From contig JAGVSM010002386.1 in NCBI GenBank assembly GCA_022494885.1, positions 1 to 64,000 of the forward strand: 64,000 bases of DNA, read 5' to 3'. Shown here piece by piece: positions 32,809 to 44,411 of this stretch. A program made the position numbers and the translations under genes. This stretch comes from Micrasema longulum. Its lineage: Eukaryota > Arthropoda > Insecta > Trichoptera > Brachycentridae. The notes below the pieces were generated by a model. The model did no database searches. It saw nothing but the letters and a program-made list of their open reading frames with translations, and was not told the DNA's origin. The first letter of the stretch is position 1, and the number at the start of each line of letters is the position of its first letter.

Positions 32809-32947
32809 AACATGTAAGCTAACAATATTTTACAATACGATGTTATTTTATTTTTTTACAAATACTAGAGTTCTTATTATTTACTCAAATATTTAAATTT
32901 TCAGACCATTTCCTAGACGTCAAAATAACCTGTGCTGGGAAAATTTT

Positions 32948-33032
32948 AATCGAGTTGGGGTAGAGTGGGATTTGAGCCTCGGACCTTTAGCCCATGAATC
33001 CACAATACTACCAAGGGACCACAACCCGATTA
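32948..33032 (-). mobile_element. tRNA-derived SINE, family A (copy 4, head only)
   Basis: On the plus strand cgagttggggtagagtggga, gagcctcggacc and gggaccacaacccgatt. Confidence 0.75.
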
Positions 33033-33194
33033 TTATTTGGGTATAAAATATTTATTTTTTTAAACACAAAATTTCGGATAAACAGTATCAAAGCCAGCAT
33101 GAACATGATCACATTACCAAAGAAAAGGTAAAAATTAGACTCCCATTTAACGAAGTAAAAAAAAAATATTTTTTTACAAGGCAGTAAAAAATAT

Positions 33195-33305
33195 TACTAC
33201 TCTATTTTATTTCTTTATGTTGTATTTTTTTTAATTTATATTGTTTATACACTCATCTTTTTATTTTTATACCAACTGTACTTCTTAACACTGATCCTAT
33301 CTTTA
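33195..33305 (+). mobile_element. LINE 3' tail (partial)
   Basis: tttctttatgttgtattttt and aatttatattgtttatacac repeat the words at 33.51 kb (tttctttatattgtattttt, aatttatattgtttacatac). Confidence 0.5.
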
Positions 33306-33309
33306 ATTT

Positions 33310-33490
33310 TATTTTTTATTTTTATTTTTATTTATTAAGGAAAAACAACCGTTGTTATATAAGAATACACAATATAAAAAATAGTACATGCATCCAGTTA
33401 AAGTTTTTCACAAATATAATGAGAGAACATGTCACACAGTAAACAGAAAAATAATATATTATAATATAAGACATGAGAAAAAAAAACAGC
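33310..33490 (-). mobile_element. LINE 3' tail, reverse
   Basis: T-rich start ttatttttatttattaagga followed by aaccgttgttatataaga: a tail read on the minus strand, inserted between the two copies of the forward tail. Confidence 0.35.
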
Positions 33491-33504
33491 TCGTAAGAAG
33501 GTTA

Positions 33505-33620
33505 AGAAATTTCTTTATATTGTATTTTTTTTAATTTATATTGTTTACATACTCATGTTTTATATAACTTCCACGTATGTAAATGTGCCTTATGGGCGTG
33601 AAAAATTAATAAAATACCTT
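33505..33620 (+). mobile_element. LINE 3' tail
   Basis: tttctttatattgtattttt, then gtaaatgtgccttatgggcg and an A-rich end aaaaattaataaaat. The words resemble the tail gtaaatgccccctgagcgta at 45.62 kb. Confidence 0.55.
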
Positions 33621-33660
33621 CTCTTAAATTTTCTTCATCTCTGTTGTAATATGTTAAGAA
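33621..33660 (-). repeat. FB-family scrap, reverse
   Basis: ttctcttaaattttcttcat and ctctgttgtaatatgttaag. Confidence 0.6.
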
Positions 33661-34400
33661 GGTTAAGTGTTAAACAACTTGTAAATTAAATATATCTACA
33701 AAATATTACACAGTCGGTGTACCCATTCGAGTGCCGGACCCAAATAAGATCTACATAATATAACAAAATCGTTGGCTATATTTGCTGTTTTTTTTTAACT
33801 TTTAGCATAGTCAACAATTCTTTTCAACAAAAACAAATATAAAATATACGAACATTCATTTCCGACGAGAAAAATATGCTTAGAACAAAATCCTTCATCT
33901 GCCTTCAAAACGACTTCTGCCAGGAACGGTCCCTTTATATGAATATAACGAAGGCTGCTACGGAATAAAAAGGCTTTTTCGTGTTTATTTTATCCCCGCT
34001 GTAGGAACAGCAACACAAACAAAATGTATTCAGAGCTCTGAGTTCTGTAAGGTCCTTAGTTAAACATTTGACTGTTGCTAAGCAAGAGGGATACGTAAAT
34101 AAACCTTATTACCCGGTACTGAGGTTACGAGTTATGGTTGGAGTTTAAGAAAATAAAGCTTGAATTGGCCTCATAAGAATAACAATTTAATCATTTTCTT
34201 AAAGGCTTCAGAGATGTTAAATAACCGAATGCTTTAATTTTCCTAATTAAGTTGGTTGATACAACGCTTAAAATGTTTTGCGTTTACGTTAAGGTTATCA
34301 TTATTTACGTCGTGGTAAAACTCTGATAACATCAACAGAATATAATTATTACATATTTGTATATAACCACTTTTTGTGTGTTTGGTGTGAAAACAGGAGT
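33661..34400. other. Unassigned DNA
   Basis: No hallmark or coding signal found. Confidence 0.45.
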
Positions 34401-34404
34401 TATT

Positions 34405-35345
34405 TTTATTTTTCATTATTTATTTTCATAAACGACAACTATTTTAATTTTATATATAAAGCAATACAAAAAACAAATAAACCAGTTACAGGTTTTAACA
34501 AGTAGCATCACAGTAAGTTAAAAAAGATTCTCAAACATTATATGAACAATAATCTAATGTTAATCCTAAAGAAAAGAAAAAAAGACTCAAATTACTTCGA
34601 AAGGAAACGCCGCACGTCATTATAATTATTCGCAAATCGGTATATGTTTAATGATTATGCTATTACATTAAAATTATTATAATATCGCCACAAATATGAA
34701 TTTTGCTTAAAATTAGATGAAACAAGGGGAATATTAAGAAGATTATTTCTTAACTTTAGTAGAGGAACATTAATAGAGAGTTTGCATAGTAGTTCAGGAC
34801 AGTCATTTGAACCAGAGGCAATTTTCAATAGATAAATTTTATCAGCTATTTCACGACTTTTTCGCATGTTATTTATACATTTGAGTATATTGATAGGATT
34901 TAAACTCAAGTTTCAACCAGAAACACATGAATTTGACGAATTTCTATCGAATATTTTCAATGCGTACATAGGATTCCATATTCCATTGTGATGCATATTC
35001 CAAGTTGCTTCGCACCAATGTACAGTAAAGGAACTTAAGTGTCTTTGCCATGGTGAACGTCGTAGAACTACGCATAACAAAGCCAAGCGCACGCGATGAC
35101 TTTTTCATGATGCTGTCAACATGGGCATCGAAAAATTATTTAGTATCAGAAGACACCTAGATTCTTTACACATAATGAGCGTTGGAGGTTTTGACCCTTA
35201 AGCACATAGTCAGTAGGTAAAATTTTTACTTTGCGACTAAATTTAATAACTGAACACTTTGAAGGATTAAGGTCCAAGCAGTTGGAGTTGCAGTAATCTT
35301 CCATGCGGTCGATATCTGATTGCAGAAGTTAGTTGAAAAATATGA
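34405..35345 (-). mobile_element. Jockey/I-like LINE, reverse transcriptase end and 3' UTR
   Basis: On the minus strand, successive frames read LQSDIDRMEDYCNSNCLDLN, PSKCSVIKFSRKVK, LCVKNLGVF, then FDAHVDSIMKKSSRALGFVM, TLKFLYCTLVRSNLEYAS and finally ELLCKLSINVPLLKLRN. These are the segments that follow the catalytic palm in jockey/I-type LINEs, in the correct order, out to the C-terminal N-VP---LR motif. The first part contains no YADD box. Stops and frameshifts are frequent. The T-rich left end (34405-34500) is its 3' tail. An 84-codon open frame covers only the last part. Confidence 0.75.
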
Positions 35346-36180
35346 GAGGGAATGAAAGAAGGGGCGTAAGTTTAATAGGTTCTCCTATAGCATAAAATAT
35401 TTTCATAACCTAATCAACAGGGGCGGACCGTTATGACCGATTATGTGCAGCTTACCACTATATTTGACTATCCATAACAATGTTTTACGGTAACTTTATT
35501 TGCATAAAACATAAAAACAACAGATAATTACGATTTCTCATAAGTCATTGACACTATTTGTATTTTTCTCCTTATATAAATAAAAATATCAATAAAACGC
35601 GCCCAACTCCAGCAATGAGACAAGGAACTAGCCGATTCCTCCAGCTTATTTCTTCATAAAAATAAGTTTACTATATTTTGAACATCTTAAACCCAGTGGC
35701 GGGATTTTTCTCCTAGAGTAAACTTGCAGATAACATAAATTCTTTGAAGATTCTCGATTTGGAAAATAGTATTTCAAACGTTTTTTCTTAAGCACTTTTT
35801 TTCTTTTAGATCATACTTTTGACATATGACTCGCAACACATGTGGCGCTCGACGCGGCCGTTTTTGGCATCATTCATTTCTTGAACAAATCGGCCAGTTG
35901 ACATTTCAAACGTATTGAGATTACCTAATAATGACTGAATTCATTGTGTTTTTTTTTAAACTTTCATATAATTTATGTGTTAAATTAATGGATAATATAG
36001 CTACACAATATAACAAATCACGAAGTTACGTCGTTTGAGTTGACTTCATAGATGACAGTTATTGTATCACACAGAACCACAGAAAAAATAGCAATTTGTA
36101 GTATATATACATTTTATTAGGTAACTTCTATTTAGGTACGAATAAATTATATTATTTTATAACTTACCTGTAAATAAAAT
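35346..36180. other. Unassigned DNA
   Basis: No hallmark found. Confidence 0.45.
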
Positions 36181-36261
36181 TACCGTTTGTCACTGCTAAT
36201 AATCAGTGCATGTAAAAGTTCCTTAGTAAAATGCATGTCGTGTTGGTTTCATATTATATGC

Positions 36262-36415
36262 AACAACTACGGTGAAGGTGCAAAGTGGGTTTTGCATGTT
36301 AGTTTAATCGGTGTCCTGACAAAGAGACGGGCACGTCTCGAAACTGGTAGGCATAGAAAAGTTGGTTAGTAGTTACATACAAATATTTAATAACATTTAT
36401 CAACATGCAATTTTG
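36262..36415 (+). mobile_element. Penelope-like terminal repeat
   Basis: aaagtgggttttgcatgtta, ggtgtcctgacaaagagacg, tctcgaaactggtaggcata, gaaaagttggttagtagtta and aatatttaataacatttatc match the forward arm at 19.0 kb word for word with scattered changes. Confidence 0.6.
36316..36350 (+). ncRNA. Hammerhead-ribozyme-like core (defective)
   Basis: ctgacaa in place of CUGANGA, perfect stem gagacg/cgtctc with loop ggca, then gaaactggt. The conserved G is lost, so it is probably inactive. Confidence 0.3.
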
Positions 36416-36567
36416 TTATTTTGTTTTTGTTTTAATATCTCACAAAAATATTTTATTCAGTCAATTATTTATGGTAGTCATTATAAGACTGTAGTTACTT
36501 AAAAAAAAACAACAAACAAACCATCCCCGTTAGAGTAGGCAGAAAATATAGAACGCCGTATCTCTAT

Positions 36568-36740
36568 TTTTTTTTATTTATTTGCACCACAACAAGCCAG
36601 AAGGCCCAATTACAGAGGTGAATTATATCACGGTATTCAGAAAAATTGGTTTTAATTTTTTGTCTTCTCATCGGGAATCGAACCCGAAATCTTTCGTGTA
36701 TGAGTCAAACGTCTTGATCACTTAACCACAAAAGCCGCCA
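36568..36740 (-). mobile_element. tRNA-derived SINE, family B (copy 2)
   Basis: On the plus strand: caacaagccagaaggcccaa, ttacagaggtgaatt, gggaatcgaacccgaaat (B-box complement) and gatcacttaaccacaaaag. Confidence 0.8.
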
Positions 36741-36779
36741 ATCTTCGCATACATTAAATATTAACTTTAAATATTTCCA

Positions 36780-36796
36780 AAAAAAAAAAAAAACAT
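36780..36796. repeat. Poly(A) run
   Basis: An uninterrupted A run between the SINE end and a LINE fragment. Confidence 0.6.
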
Positions 36797-36814
36797 TTAG
36801 TAAAACCACAGTGG

Positions 36815-37500
36815 GACAGCCTAAACAAAACCTTCAATTAAAAATATTCCCTAAAATACTTGAATCAGTACACTGTATAAAATATTTGGGAATAATTATT
36901 GATAAATATTTTAAATGGACAAAACACATCAAATATACTCGTCTAACACAACAAAAAGAAAACTTTTCCATATCTTAAAATCGATTCGTAACATTTTATC
37001 CCTTATCACTCAAACAACTATATTTTATTTTACGTAACTCAATTATAACTTATGACATAATTGGATGGGAAGGCACTAATAAATCGATATTAAAACCTTT
37101 TTGAATCTGCTCAAAAATCAATAGTTAAAATTGTTTTTAAAAAGCCCTTCAGGTAGCCCAGCGTCAAGTTATTTGAGGAATTTGAGACCTTCGATATAAG
37201 ACAATTATATGTTTTAAGAACAATCATTTTTGTGAAAGCAAATTATTCTATCAAATCCCAAAAGGAACACTTCCACATTATCAGAAGTCAAACTAAAGGA
37301 TGGGTCATGGGGTCTACCACAAACTCTGAATTCGGGCAAAGAAATTTCAGATTTCTGGGCCCCAAAATATTCAATATGTTACCTAACATTGCAAAACCAT
37401 GACCCGGATTCAATTTAATAAATTTGAAAAAAAATGGTTACTAGGTTGAGGTCGAGAAAAATCGGAAAAGTTACTCAAAAACATTCTCACATAATAAATA
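36815..37500 (+). mobile_element. LINE reverse transcriptase C-terminal half (decayed)
   Basis: The plus frames read KILESVHCIKYLGIIIDKYF, KWTKHIKY, then LYFILRNSIITYDIIGWEGT and NKSILKP, then a segment FEEFETFDIRQLYVL-like after a frameshift. IKYLGIIID--LKW--HI, then YGIIGWGG, then R-L----QL is the post-catalytic region of a jockey/I-like LINE, distinct from the 34.4-kb copy. There are frequent stops. No YADD box. Confidence 0.7.
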
Positions 37501-37691
37501 GTCTAAATTAATATTAACTGTATGGTTAATTAACAAGTAGGTAGTAATATAATAGTTTATTTTGCATAAAAATGTCTGTCTTAAAACAGGTTGTACCTAG
37601 TTAGGCCGACTAGACATAATCCAGAGAAATCTATTACGTAACTGTGTATGTAGTAGATAAAGTAATTGTTATTTTTTTAATAAACTTTGAT

Positions 37692-37870
37692 TATTTATTT
37701 TATTTTATTTTATTTTACAATACGCCCAAGGGGTATTTACAAAATTTAAGTACAAACATATTAAGTAATAATTTAAAAAATAAACAACGCTTTTTTGTAT
37801 ACATGTAGAAGCAATAAAAAGTATACTGCATATTTCTTATTATTATTATTATTACTATTATTATTTTATT
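37692..37870 (-). mobile_element. LINE 3' tail, reverse, with (ATTTT)n
   Basis: attttattttattttatttt followed by acaatacgcccaaggggtat: the reverse of the tail type seen at 45.6 kb (gcccctgagcgtattg). The left end is a pentanucleotide repeat. Confidence 0.55.
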
Positions 37871-38048
37871 GCCAATATTTGTCTTTCATACACAGTTTTA
37901 TATTATTTTTGTTCATTTTCTTGTACATATGTTTCTTCGTGTAACTGTTGTAATTGGCATAGGTTATATATATAATAAATAATAAAATAAACAAATAAAT
38001 GTATAAATAAATAAATTTAATTAAAAATTCATAAATAAATAAAGACAG
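37871..38048 (+). mobile_element. LINE 3' tail
   Basis: tgtaactgttgtaattggca and an A-rich end with taaataaataaat. Confidence 0.4.
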
Positions 38049-38149
38049 ACCTCCCTCTACGTTAATTCATCTTATCATACACGCGTCCCGATTATTTAGA
38101 CTTTTGGATTATTCTTAGTGTATTTGTTAGATTTGGTCATGCTTTGTCT

Positions 38150-38272
38150 TTCTCGTTCCTTGTTTTCTGCATCCATCCATTGTAAAACTTTTTAGCCGTT
38201 TTTCCGCTGTCAATTTGCTCTACATGTCCAAACCAACCCCTTCTTGATTTTCTGGATAATGAGGCAATTTAT
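38150..38272 (-). mobile_element. LINE fragment, YPYG family, reverse
   Basis: On the plus strand ccattgtaaaactttttag, caatttgctctacatgtcca and aaccaaccccttcttgattt. This is the complement of the segment encoding KKGVLRWFGHVEQ in the copy at 29.47 kb. Confidence 0.75.
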
Positions 38273-39100
38273 TTCATCCTCATACCTTTTTTTATTATTA
38301 TCATTCACGGCTTTATAGAATACACAATAACACAAAATTAATTGTACATACCTACATACACAAGTAATGTTTCGCCTCACGAATTACGCTTAGAAAGTAA
38401 GTTTTTTTTAAAAAACAAAGTTTTTTAAGAGAGTATCAGAATAACAGTTACTGCGTCGGTACTTTTTGCGGTTTTCAAAGTTATGTATTATATTTGTGTA
38501 CCGTAATCCAAAGTTGGCAGTTAAACTCGGCAATTTTAAATATTTTTTCTAGCTCCCATGAGAAAAAAATAATCAGAAAAACAAAATGACACTCGCCAAT
38601 GATAAATATTTACAGAACAACAAAAATCGTTGACCTAGTAGTCTTGTACCATTATTCAGAGAGAAAATACGGGTATACGTTTGTATGAAGAAAAGTCAGA
38701 CCGCGTTTTTTCACTAGAATATTATAAATTTTACCCAATTTAGTAAAAGTATCTTCATGTTTTCCTTAAGATTTATTTGTTTCCCGAAAATCTATTTTTC
38801 TGAGATAATTTTCAAATAAAAAACGGCGTGTTCGACTTCCAAAGTCTTTTTCAAACACTTATCCGTTTCGAGCAATTTTTCTTCCATTTAAGGAATTTCC
38901 TTCGGAAATATTTTCCTCAAGTGCGAAGTAGTCTTTTGGGAAATCGGGAAAGACATAAAAATAAACTATTTATTAATACAAGAAAGATAAAATTTTCGGA
39001 AGATTATAATTCATTAGGTTGAAAAATTGTTTATTATTAAAAATGTACCATCTTGAGCTTAAATAAATAATTAATAATATTCGTGATATATGTTTCAAGA
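38273..39100. other. Mostly unassigned; scrap of the GACGTTGTCC repeat at 38,668-38,745
   Basis: gaagaaaagtcagaccgcgt matches the block at 13.06 kb in the unknown dispersed repeat. The rest has no hallmark. Confidence 0.4.
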
Positions 39101-39104
39101 TATG

Positions 39105-39172
39105 ATATAAAGAAAAGTATGAAGTGAATTTTAGGGCTTATGACCGTCTTTGGCTGGTTAAGTACTTACATA
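39105..39172 (+). repeat. FB-family scrap, forward
   Basis: agggcttatgaccgtctttg and gctggttaag. Its reverse partner begins at about 39288, with an A-rich LINE-like tail between them. Confidence 0.65.
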
Positions 39173-39287
39173 ACACATTTTTAGAATGTTTTATCAATTC
39201 ATTTACAAGTTTTGATTTCTAATTACAATTAATGTACAAAAATAAAATAAATAAAAACTGCTTTGTTTTTAACCGCTTACCTTTATC

Positions 39288-39388
39288 ATGTGGGTGCAGG
39301 GAAAAAATCCGGCCAGTCTTCAAGCATTTGGACATACTCAAAACATTGTTCAATTAACTACCTGGTAAAAGAAGAAGTATAAAAATTA
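39288..39388 (-). repeat. FB-family repeat, reverse outer end
   Basis: aaaatccggccagtcttcaa, ctcaaaacattgttcaatta and ctggtaaaagaagaagtata: an outer end plus the start of the next unit. Confidence 0.75.
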
Positions 39389-39479
39389 GAAATAAGTAAT
39401 ATTGATTATTTTACTACAGACAAGTAAAAAATTACATTAATTTTAAAAATACATAAAAACACAAATACTCCAATGAAAC

Positions 39480-41207
39480 TTTTTGTGGCGAAAATGATTT
39501 AATGTGACACCTAAGCTTGTCGGCTTTTACAAATTTCAGCGATATTAAGTTTAAAATTTGATACGGCTACTCGAAGTTTTTTGCGTTTCTTCATTTTAAT
39601 ATTGGCTAATATAAAAAAACCTAGCTCACACAAACGAGGGTACTACTTGGAAACCAGGAAAAATCCAAAATTAAAAAAAAGTGAGATTCATTGAAACTTA
39701 TTAAGAATACAATTTTTTACAATAATTTTAACATTGTCAGTTAAAAATACGGCTTAATTTGTAAGAGTTGACTTTTGAATTATCGGCTTTGTTGCAAACA
39801 TGGCAACCTCTACTTGACTATTGCAAAGTTGGTAATGAATAAAATTAAATTTATTATTTCACCACTGTTTCTTGACACAATCATGCTTTTAATGTTTAGA
39901 TAATTTATATGGCGCCATTTTTGTGAAAATCACCTCAAGGGCGCTGTACAATAAATAAATATCCTAGCACGTCTTGCAGCTACGAGCGCATGGACGGTTG
40001 GGATTCTAGTTCCTCGTCTCCAATTATGATATATAGGAGCTAGATAACAGCACGTCTTGCAGCTTTAGAGACATGGACAATAATAAATCTAGCCCCTTTG
40101 GACATTTTTATTTTTTAAAATTTTATTTGATAATTAAATTTAAGTGACATTTCAAAAAACGAGATAAAAAGCAAATTTTTAAAAATGGAAGTTAGATAAA
40201 AACAAGTCTTGCAGCTACTGAGCGCATGGACGGTTGAAATTCTAGACCTCATTTACTAAATTTAGATATTTGATATTTAATAACATTTACATAATATGAT
40301 AAATAAAATTTAATAGTTAACATCATAAAAAGTCTTGCAGCTACAAAACGCATCAACAATAGAATTTCAACAACAAAAAAATGATTTTAAAAAGTTAACA
40401 AAAAAAATTCATAGTAAAAAACACAATAATAATACATTGAGCAAAGAACTAGTAAGTATGGCAATTTAGTGAACATGTAACAGCATAAAAAGTTAAATAT
40501 AAAAAAACTAAACAAAGATAGCATTTCTTAACTTATTATTAAGGTTGACAAGATGAAAGACGATACTCGAACTCGAAGGATCGATGTTTTATTTTGGTAT
40601 GCAGTTTACAGGATCTATTGTTCTTTTCCTAGTAAAAAACAAAATAACTGTAAAAACATTTGGTTCACATTTGGCTGTTCCCTCGTAGATGATAAAAGAT
40701 ACTTCCTTACGTTATGTCATCACTGCTTACGTTTAAAATATTTATTGATTATAATTTTAAAAATTCAGTTTAAAAAAGTTGAAGTTAAGTATTTTATCAG
40801 TTTTTTGCGATTTGCTCAAAATAAAGAAAGATGGATTTTGCCGAGTTTGCAAGTAGTACCCTCAAATATGAGCTTAAAGATGCACTTATGTTATAAACAG
40901 CATACACACAACACTATCGAAATTAATTTAATTAACACACAAAAGGTAATTTAATCGCAGGGTCTGTTTATAAGCTATATAAACGCAACAACGCAAGGGG
41001 AATCCCCTGCGTGGAAGAGATAGTAACCGAGCAACGGTTCTCTTGACCGCTGTTGTGAGGTGAGCGCACACAACTTCACTTTGCAAGGTGCTGCCATCTA
41101 GCCATTATATTTGCAACTCGCACAGTTAAGTCAAAATTAAATTTTGTTTTTCATATTTTCGCGTAGTACTTGCAACAAGCTTGCGGAGCACCGGCTAAGA
41201 ACCACTG
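39480..41207 (-). mobile_element. hAT-like DNA transposon remnant, internally deleted
   Basis: At the left, minus-strand frames read LGFFILANIKMKKRKKLR, VSNFKLNIAEICKSRQA and VSH. This fits the C-terminal dimerisation region of hAT transposases (FST----K-R-RL, then P-IEELC-KKQ-HPSH). At the right, the plus strand ends ccggctaagaaccactg at 41207. Its complement cagtggttcttagccgg has the form of a hAT terminal repeat, and the 8 bases after it are ctactgat. The catalytic part is missing and the left terminal repeat was not found. A 133-codon plus-strand frame (40553-40954) inside it has no recognised domain. Confidence 0.5.
39966..40372. repeat. Interspersed 40-bp repeat x4 inside the hAT-like region
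   Basis: Four copies of gtcttgcagctac followed by gagcgcatggacggttg and ending attctag start at 39971, 40054, 40206 and 40332. Copies 2 and 4 are diverged. Spacings are 83, 152 and 126 bp. Each is preceded by a form of tagataacagca. It may be a subterminal transposase-binding array. Confidence 0.7.
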
Positions 41208-41407
41208 CTACTGATAAATAAATTCAATTGAAGCTTTTAAATTTGTAATGTAATTAAAATAATTTATTTTATTTTCGCATGATACGGATTTATTCAAATG
41301 ATTTAGAGAATAATTGGATTTTAACTCTACTGGCAACAACAAAATATCTGCATTATCTACATACCCAAATATTCATGTGGGGCCATTTAATAGGGACTTA
41401 ATAGAAA

Positions 41408-41697
41408 GTGCCTTACTTATAAACCTGTTATAAAGTTACGCCTATGCTTACTGATAAAATAAGGATGAGAAAACCTTTTTTTTCGACCACTATAATAAGA
41501 ATAACTCTTATCCGTATTCTATAATGCATAGGCATAGCTTTATACTAATACCCGTATGCAGAGACAAACCAAGGTGAGGAAAGTACATTCTATTGTCTTC
41601 ACCTTCGGGTTATTCTCTGCATTAGAAATTAGAATGTACTTTCCTCACCTTAAGTTTTGTCTCTGCATACGGGTATAAGTTTATGAGTAAGGCCCCT
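41408..41697. mobile_element. Foldback MITE with nested hairpins
   Basis: Outer arms gccttacttataaac (left) and gtttatgagtaaggc (right) pair at 14 of 15. Inside are two hairpins. The first pairs ttacgcctatgc with gcataggcatag. The second pairs acccgtatgcagagacaaa, then aaggtgaggaaagtacattc, with their complements at 41612-41675, arms of about 55 bp with few mismatches. No coding sequence. Confidence 0.8.
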
Positions 41698-42200
41698 AGA
41701 GTCATTCTTTCAATTAACTCTTCAAAGACTGTGGTAAAAACCCCTTTGCGCGCGGTGATGTAACATCGTGTTACCACTAGTAAAAGACGGAATATTATAA
41801 AATTCAGATATTTGAAGAAAAAAAAAACATTGAGATTTACTGTTTAATAATTATTTTTCCATAATTTATTCAAATAAACGTATAATTTAGCCTTTTTAAT
41901 GGCAAAATGAATTAAAAATCATAAATACGCCGATCAAGTTACGCGCGTGCGTCCCCCATCACTGTCATCAACCGACTGAAGACTGAATCTGTTTAACACA
42001 ACACCCGCCGTAGAATAGCGTTTCTGTCTTCTTTGTTATGACTTATATCTTCGTGCTCTCTCTTGTATAAGGTATCTGTATAGATGTGTTGCTAAATTAG
42101 CGGACATTCATTCTTCGCGTAGTAGGAATAAATATTTCTTGTATTAAAATTTAGCTTAGTTAAATGCATTTTATTTTCCAAATCGGGTGTGAAAATGTTT
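41698..42200. other. Unassigned DNA
   Basis: Local CpG-containing patches (cgcgcggtgatg, gttacgcgcgtgcgtccc). No gene or known repeat. Confidence 0.4.
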
Positions 42201-42420
42201 TTTTTTTTTTTTAGTTTATTATTTACATACAATTTTACATTTTTATTATTTTTTTAAACATTTTACAGGACTCACCAAGCCAATTAATATGGCTTGTCGG
42301 TAAAGATTCTTTACATTAAAACATATGATAACACAACATAGTGGTATAGTAATAATTACTACTAACTTAAATATAAGGAGCAAAAAAAAATACATATAAT
42401 CTACGTTTTCAAATAATATT
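42200..42420 (-). mobile_element. LINE 3' tail, reverse
   Basis: Poly(T) start followed by ggactcaccaagccaattaa and tatggcttgtcgg. A non-coding tail, probably the end of the CR1-like element to the right, with a microsatellite between. Confidence 0.45.
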
Positions 42421-42552
42421 TAGAAAAATGTTCAAAAAAGCTAAAAATAAGTAAAGTATATCGCAATTATAAGATAAAAAATAAATGCAAAACCGGAGTA
42501 CCAAAATTTAAAACGGAAGTGTGTACATATTATAAAGCATTTTATTTCTTAA

Positions 42553-42700
42553 CATATCCATATCTATATCTATATCTAAGTCGTTATCCATATCTATATC
42601 CATATCTTTATCCATATGTATTTATACCCATACATGCACACATACATATCCATACATACATATATACACATACATACACATGAACATGTATATACACCAT
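42553..42700. repeat. Compound microsatellite (TATCTA/TACATA)
   Basis: Runs of atatctatatc-type units pass into acatacatatccatacatac-type units. Confidence 0.9.
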
Positions 42701-42899
42701 GGAAATATTACATGTTTATGAATTCTGTTTTATATATATACTATATATACAAATATTCCATTTTATTAATATATAAACTCCTGATCGAATAGCCAGTTTA
42801 TTATTTTGTCCTTGGTAGTGCCATTTCTAAAATAGTTTTGTTCATTTGAAGATTACAAAAATTATGAATTCATCATTTTTTTAAATTAAGAGAGACATA

Positions 42900-43460
42900 T
42901 CTAATCTTGTGTCCTATGTCGACTAGTGTGACATCACAGCCACACAAGAGTAAAGCTTTTTCCGAAACATCACTTTACTCTCTCAGTCTCGCACCTCTGC
43001 TGGGAGAGCATTCCATGCCATAGGGCCTTCGACCGCAAATACGCGTTCACTGAATTTAGTTTACGTAGAGGTGTAACGTAACTGTTTGCGTAGAGGTTTT
43101 ATAACTTTTGCTCACGCCGTAGACGTAGCTGATCGAAGCGTAAGACGCCTGTCAGCTAGTTCATCTGAAATGAATAATTTCTTTAGAGATTCCGTGCAGT
43201 GATTTATACATAAGCCAATAGAGTTTGTATTCCACCATCTGTGGAAAACTTAGCCAGTGTACTTCCCTAAGTAGTTGGGTGATATGACTGACCTTAGAGA
43301 TTCCGAAAATAAGTCTCGATGCAGCATTTAATACAGACTGTAGGCGGGTCATTTTGTTTATTGGTAGACCTGCATAGAAACCATTACAATAATCGACTCT
43401 AGACACTACAAACGCATTTATAATTTGACGGGGGGTGTCAACCGACAATTTTTTGCGTAT
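42900..43460 (-). mobile_element. CR1-like LINE, C-terminal end
   Basis: The minus frame from 43448 reads NAFVVSRVDYCNGFYAGLP, LQSVLNAASRLIFGI, HITQLLREVHWLSFPQ and YKLYWLMYKSLHG. After frame changes it continues with FAVEGPMAWNALPAEVRD and a K-MFRKKLYS-like end. This is the textbook CR1 ending (SRLDYCN--L-GLP, LQ-VQNAAARL, H-TP-L--LHWLP, YK-LHGLAP, PRLWNALP--IR, FK-LLKTHLF). The 95-codon frame is only the first part. It is dead, with stops after ISKEIIHFR. Confidence 0.85.
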
Positions 43461-43948
43461 GCATTAAATACAGGTGCAACGCAAGATTGAGATGGGCTTC
43501 ATTTGATGAGCCAATGCAGTGAAATGAGAGAAGAAAGAAAAAGAAAAGAATGATAATGATTTTGAACGGTATTTTATTTGATTTTTTGAACAAATGTGTC
43601 GTGAAAAATCGATAGATTTTTTAAATCCTATATTACTTGGCCAATAAATGGCTTAGGGGTTTTTTGTGAGCTTTTCGATCCGAGGGTGAAAGATATGAAC
43701 CGGGAAACAAAAAATATTGGAAAAACAACAATGGAGAAAATCAATAGCCCGTATAGAAGCTTTACAAAAAGATAGGAAAATGTGCTTAAGGAATTGTGTT
43801 GTGGCAATTTTCTATATCGCTTTTACTGCTATATTTTGGTTGAATTGGGGATTCTTAAGGGTTGAGGTGCTTGTATCATAGTTTTTTAGTGTTCCTCCAA
43901 ACATAATTGGCGGCAAAGATACATTTTACAAATAAATATTTTTATATA
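43461..43948. other. Unassigned DNA
   Basis: May include further decayed CR1 sequence. No hallmark seen. Confidence 0.35.
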
Positions 43949-43950
43949 AC

Positions 43951-44110
43951 TAGCGTACCCGATAGACGTTGTCCTGCCCGAACGTTGGCTTGCCTGCTAT
44001 TTCCTTGGAAAAGACCTTTTCATTGATAAGTAGGTACTTTGGAACTTGTAAATGATTGAATTTCAAAACTATAAATTCACATTCGAATACTGAATTTAAG
44101 TAGGTACTTT
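43951..44110 (+). repeat. Unknown dispersed repeat, GACGTTGTCCTGCCC family (short copy)
   Basis: actagcgtacccgatagacg and ttgtcctgcccgaacgttgg, then a jump to ccttttcattgataagtagg. It is an internally deleted copy of the 12.79-kb element. Confidence 0.65.
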
Positions 44111-44410
44111 TAATAGTATAAATTAATTTATTTTCAAATAAAGATTCTTTTTGCAAATGTCAAACTCAGTTCTTCTCACCAACGGGGGTGCACTTTATTC
44201 ACGAGTGCGATTTTCAAAAATGTATTGAATGTCAGTTAATAGCATTTTAGTATTATCAAAAAATCCAGTAAAAATCTTCCAGAAATCTTAAAACCAATTT
44301 CAAATATTTTTAAAAAACAGGTGTGACCCACCCTATTCTGAACTCCATGCATTAAAAAAAATATTTATCTTTTAGGATATAAAATCTAATTTGAAGGGAC
44401 CTGTTTTATA
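44111..44410. other. Unassigned DNA
   Basis: Nothing recognised. Confidence 0.4.
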
Positions 44411-44411
44411 A

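Noticed and set aside
39966..40372. CRISPR array
   Set aside because: Spacing is irregular, the repeats are diverged, there are no cas genes and the DNA is eukaryotic.
40553..40954. 133-codon plus-strand frame as a gene
   Set aside because: It lies inside a hAT-like remnant on the opposite strand, has no recognisable domain and has chance-like composition.
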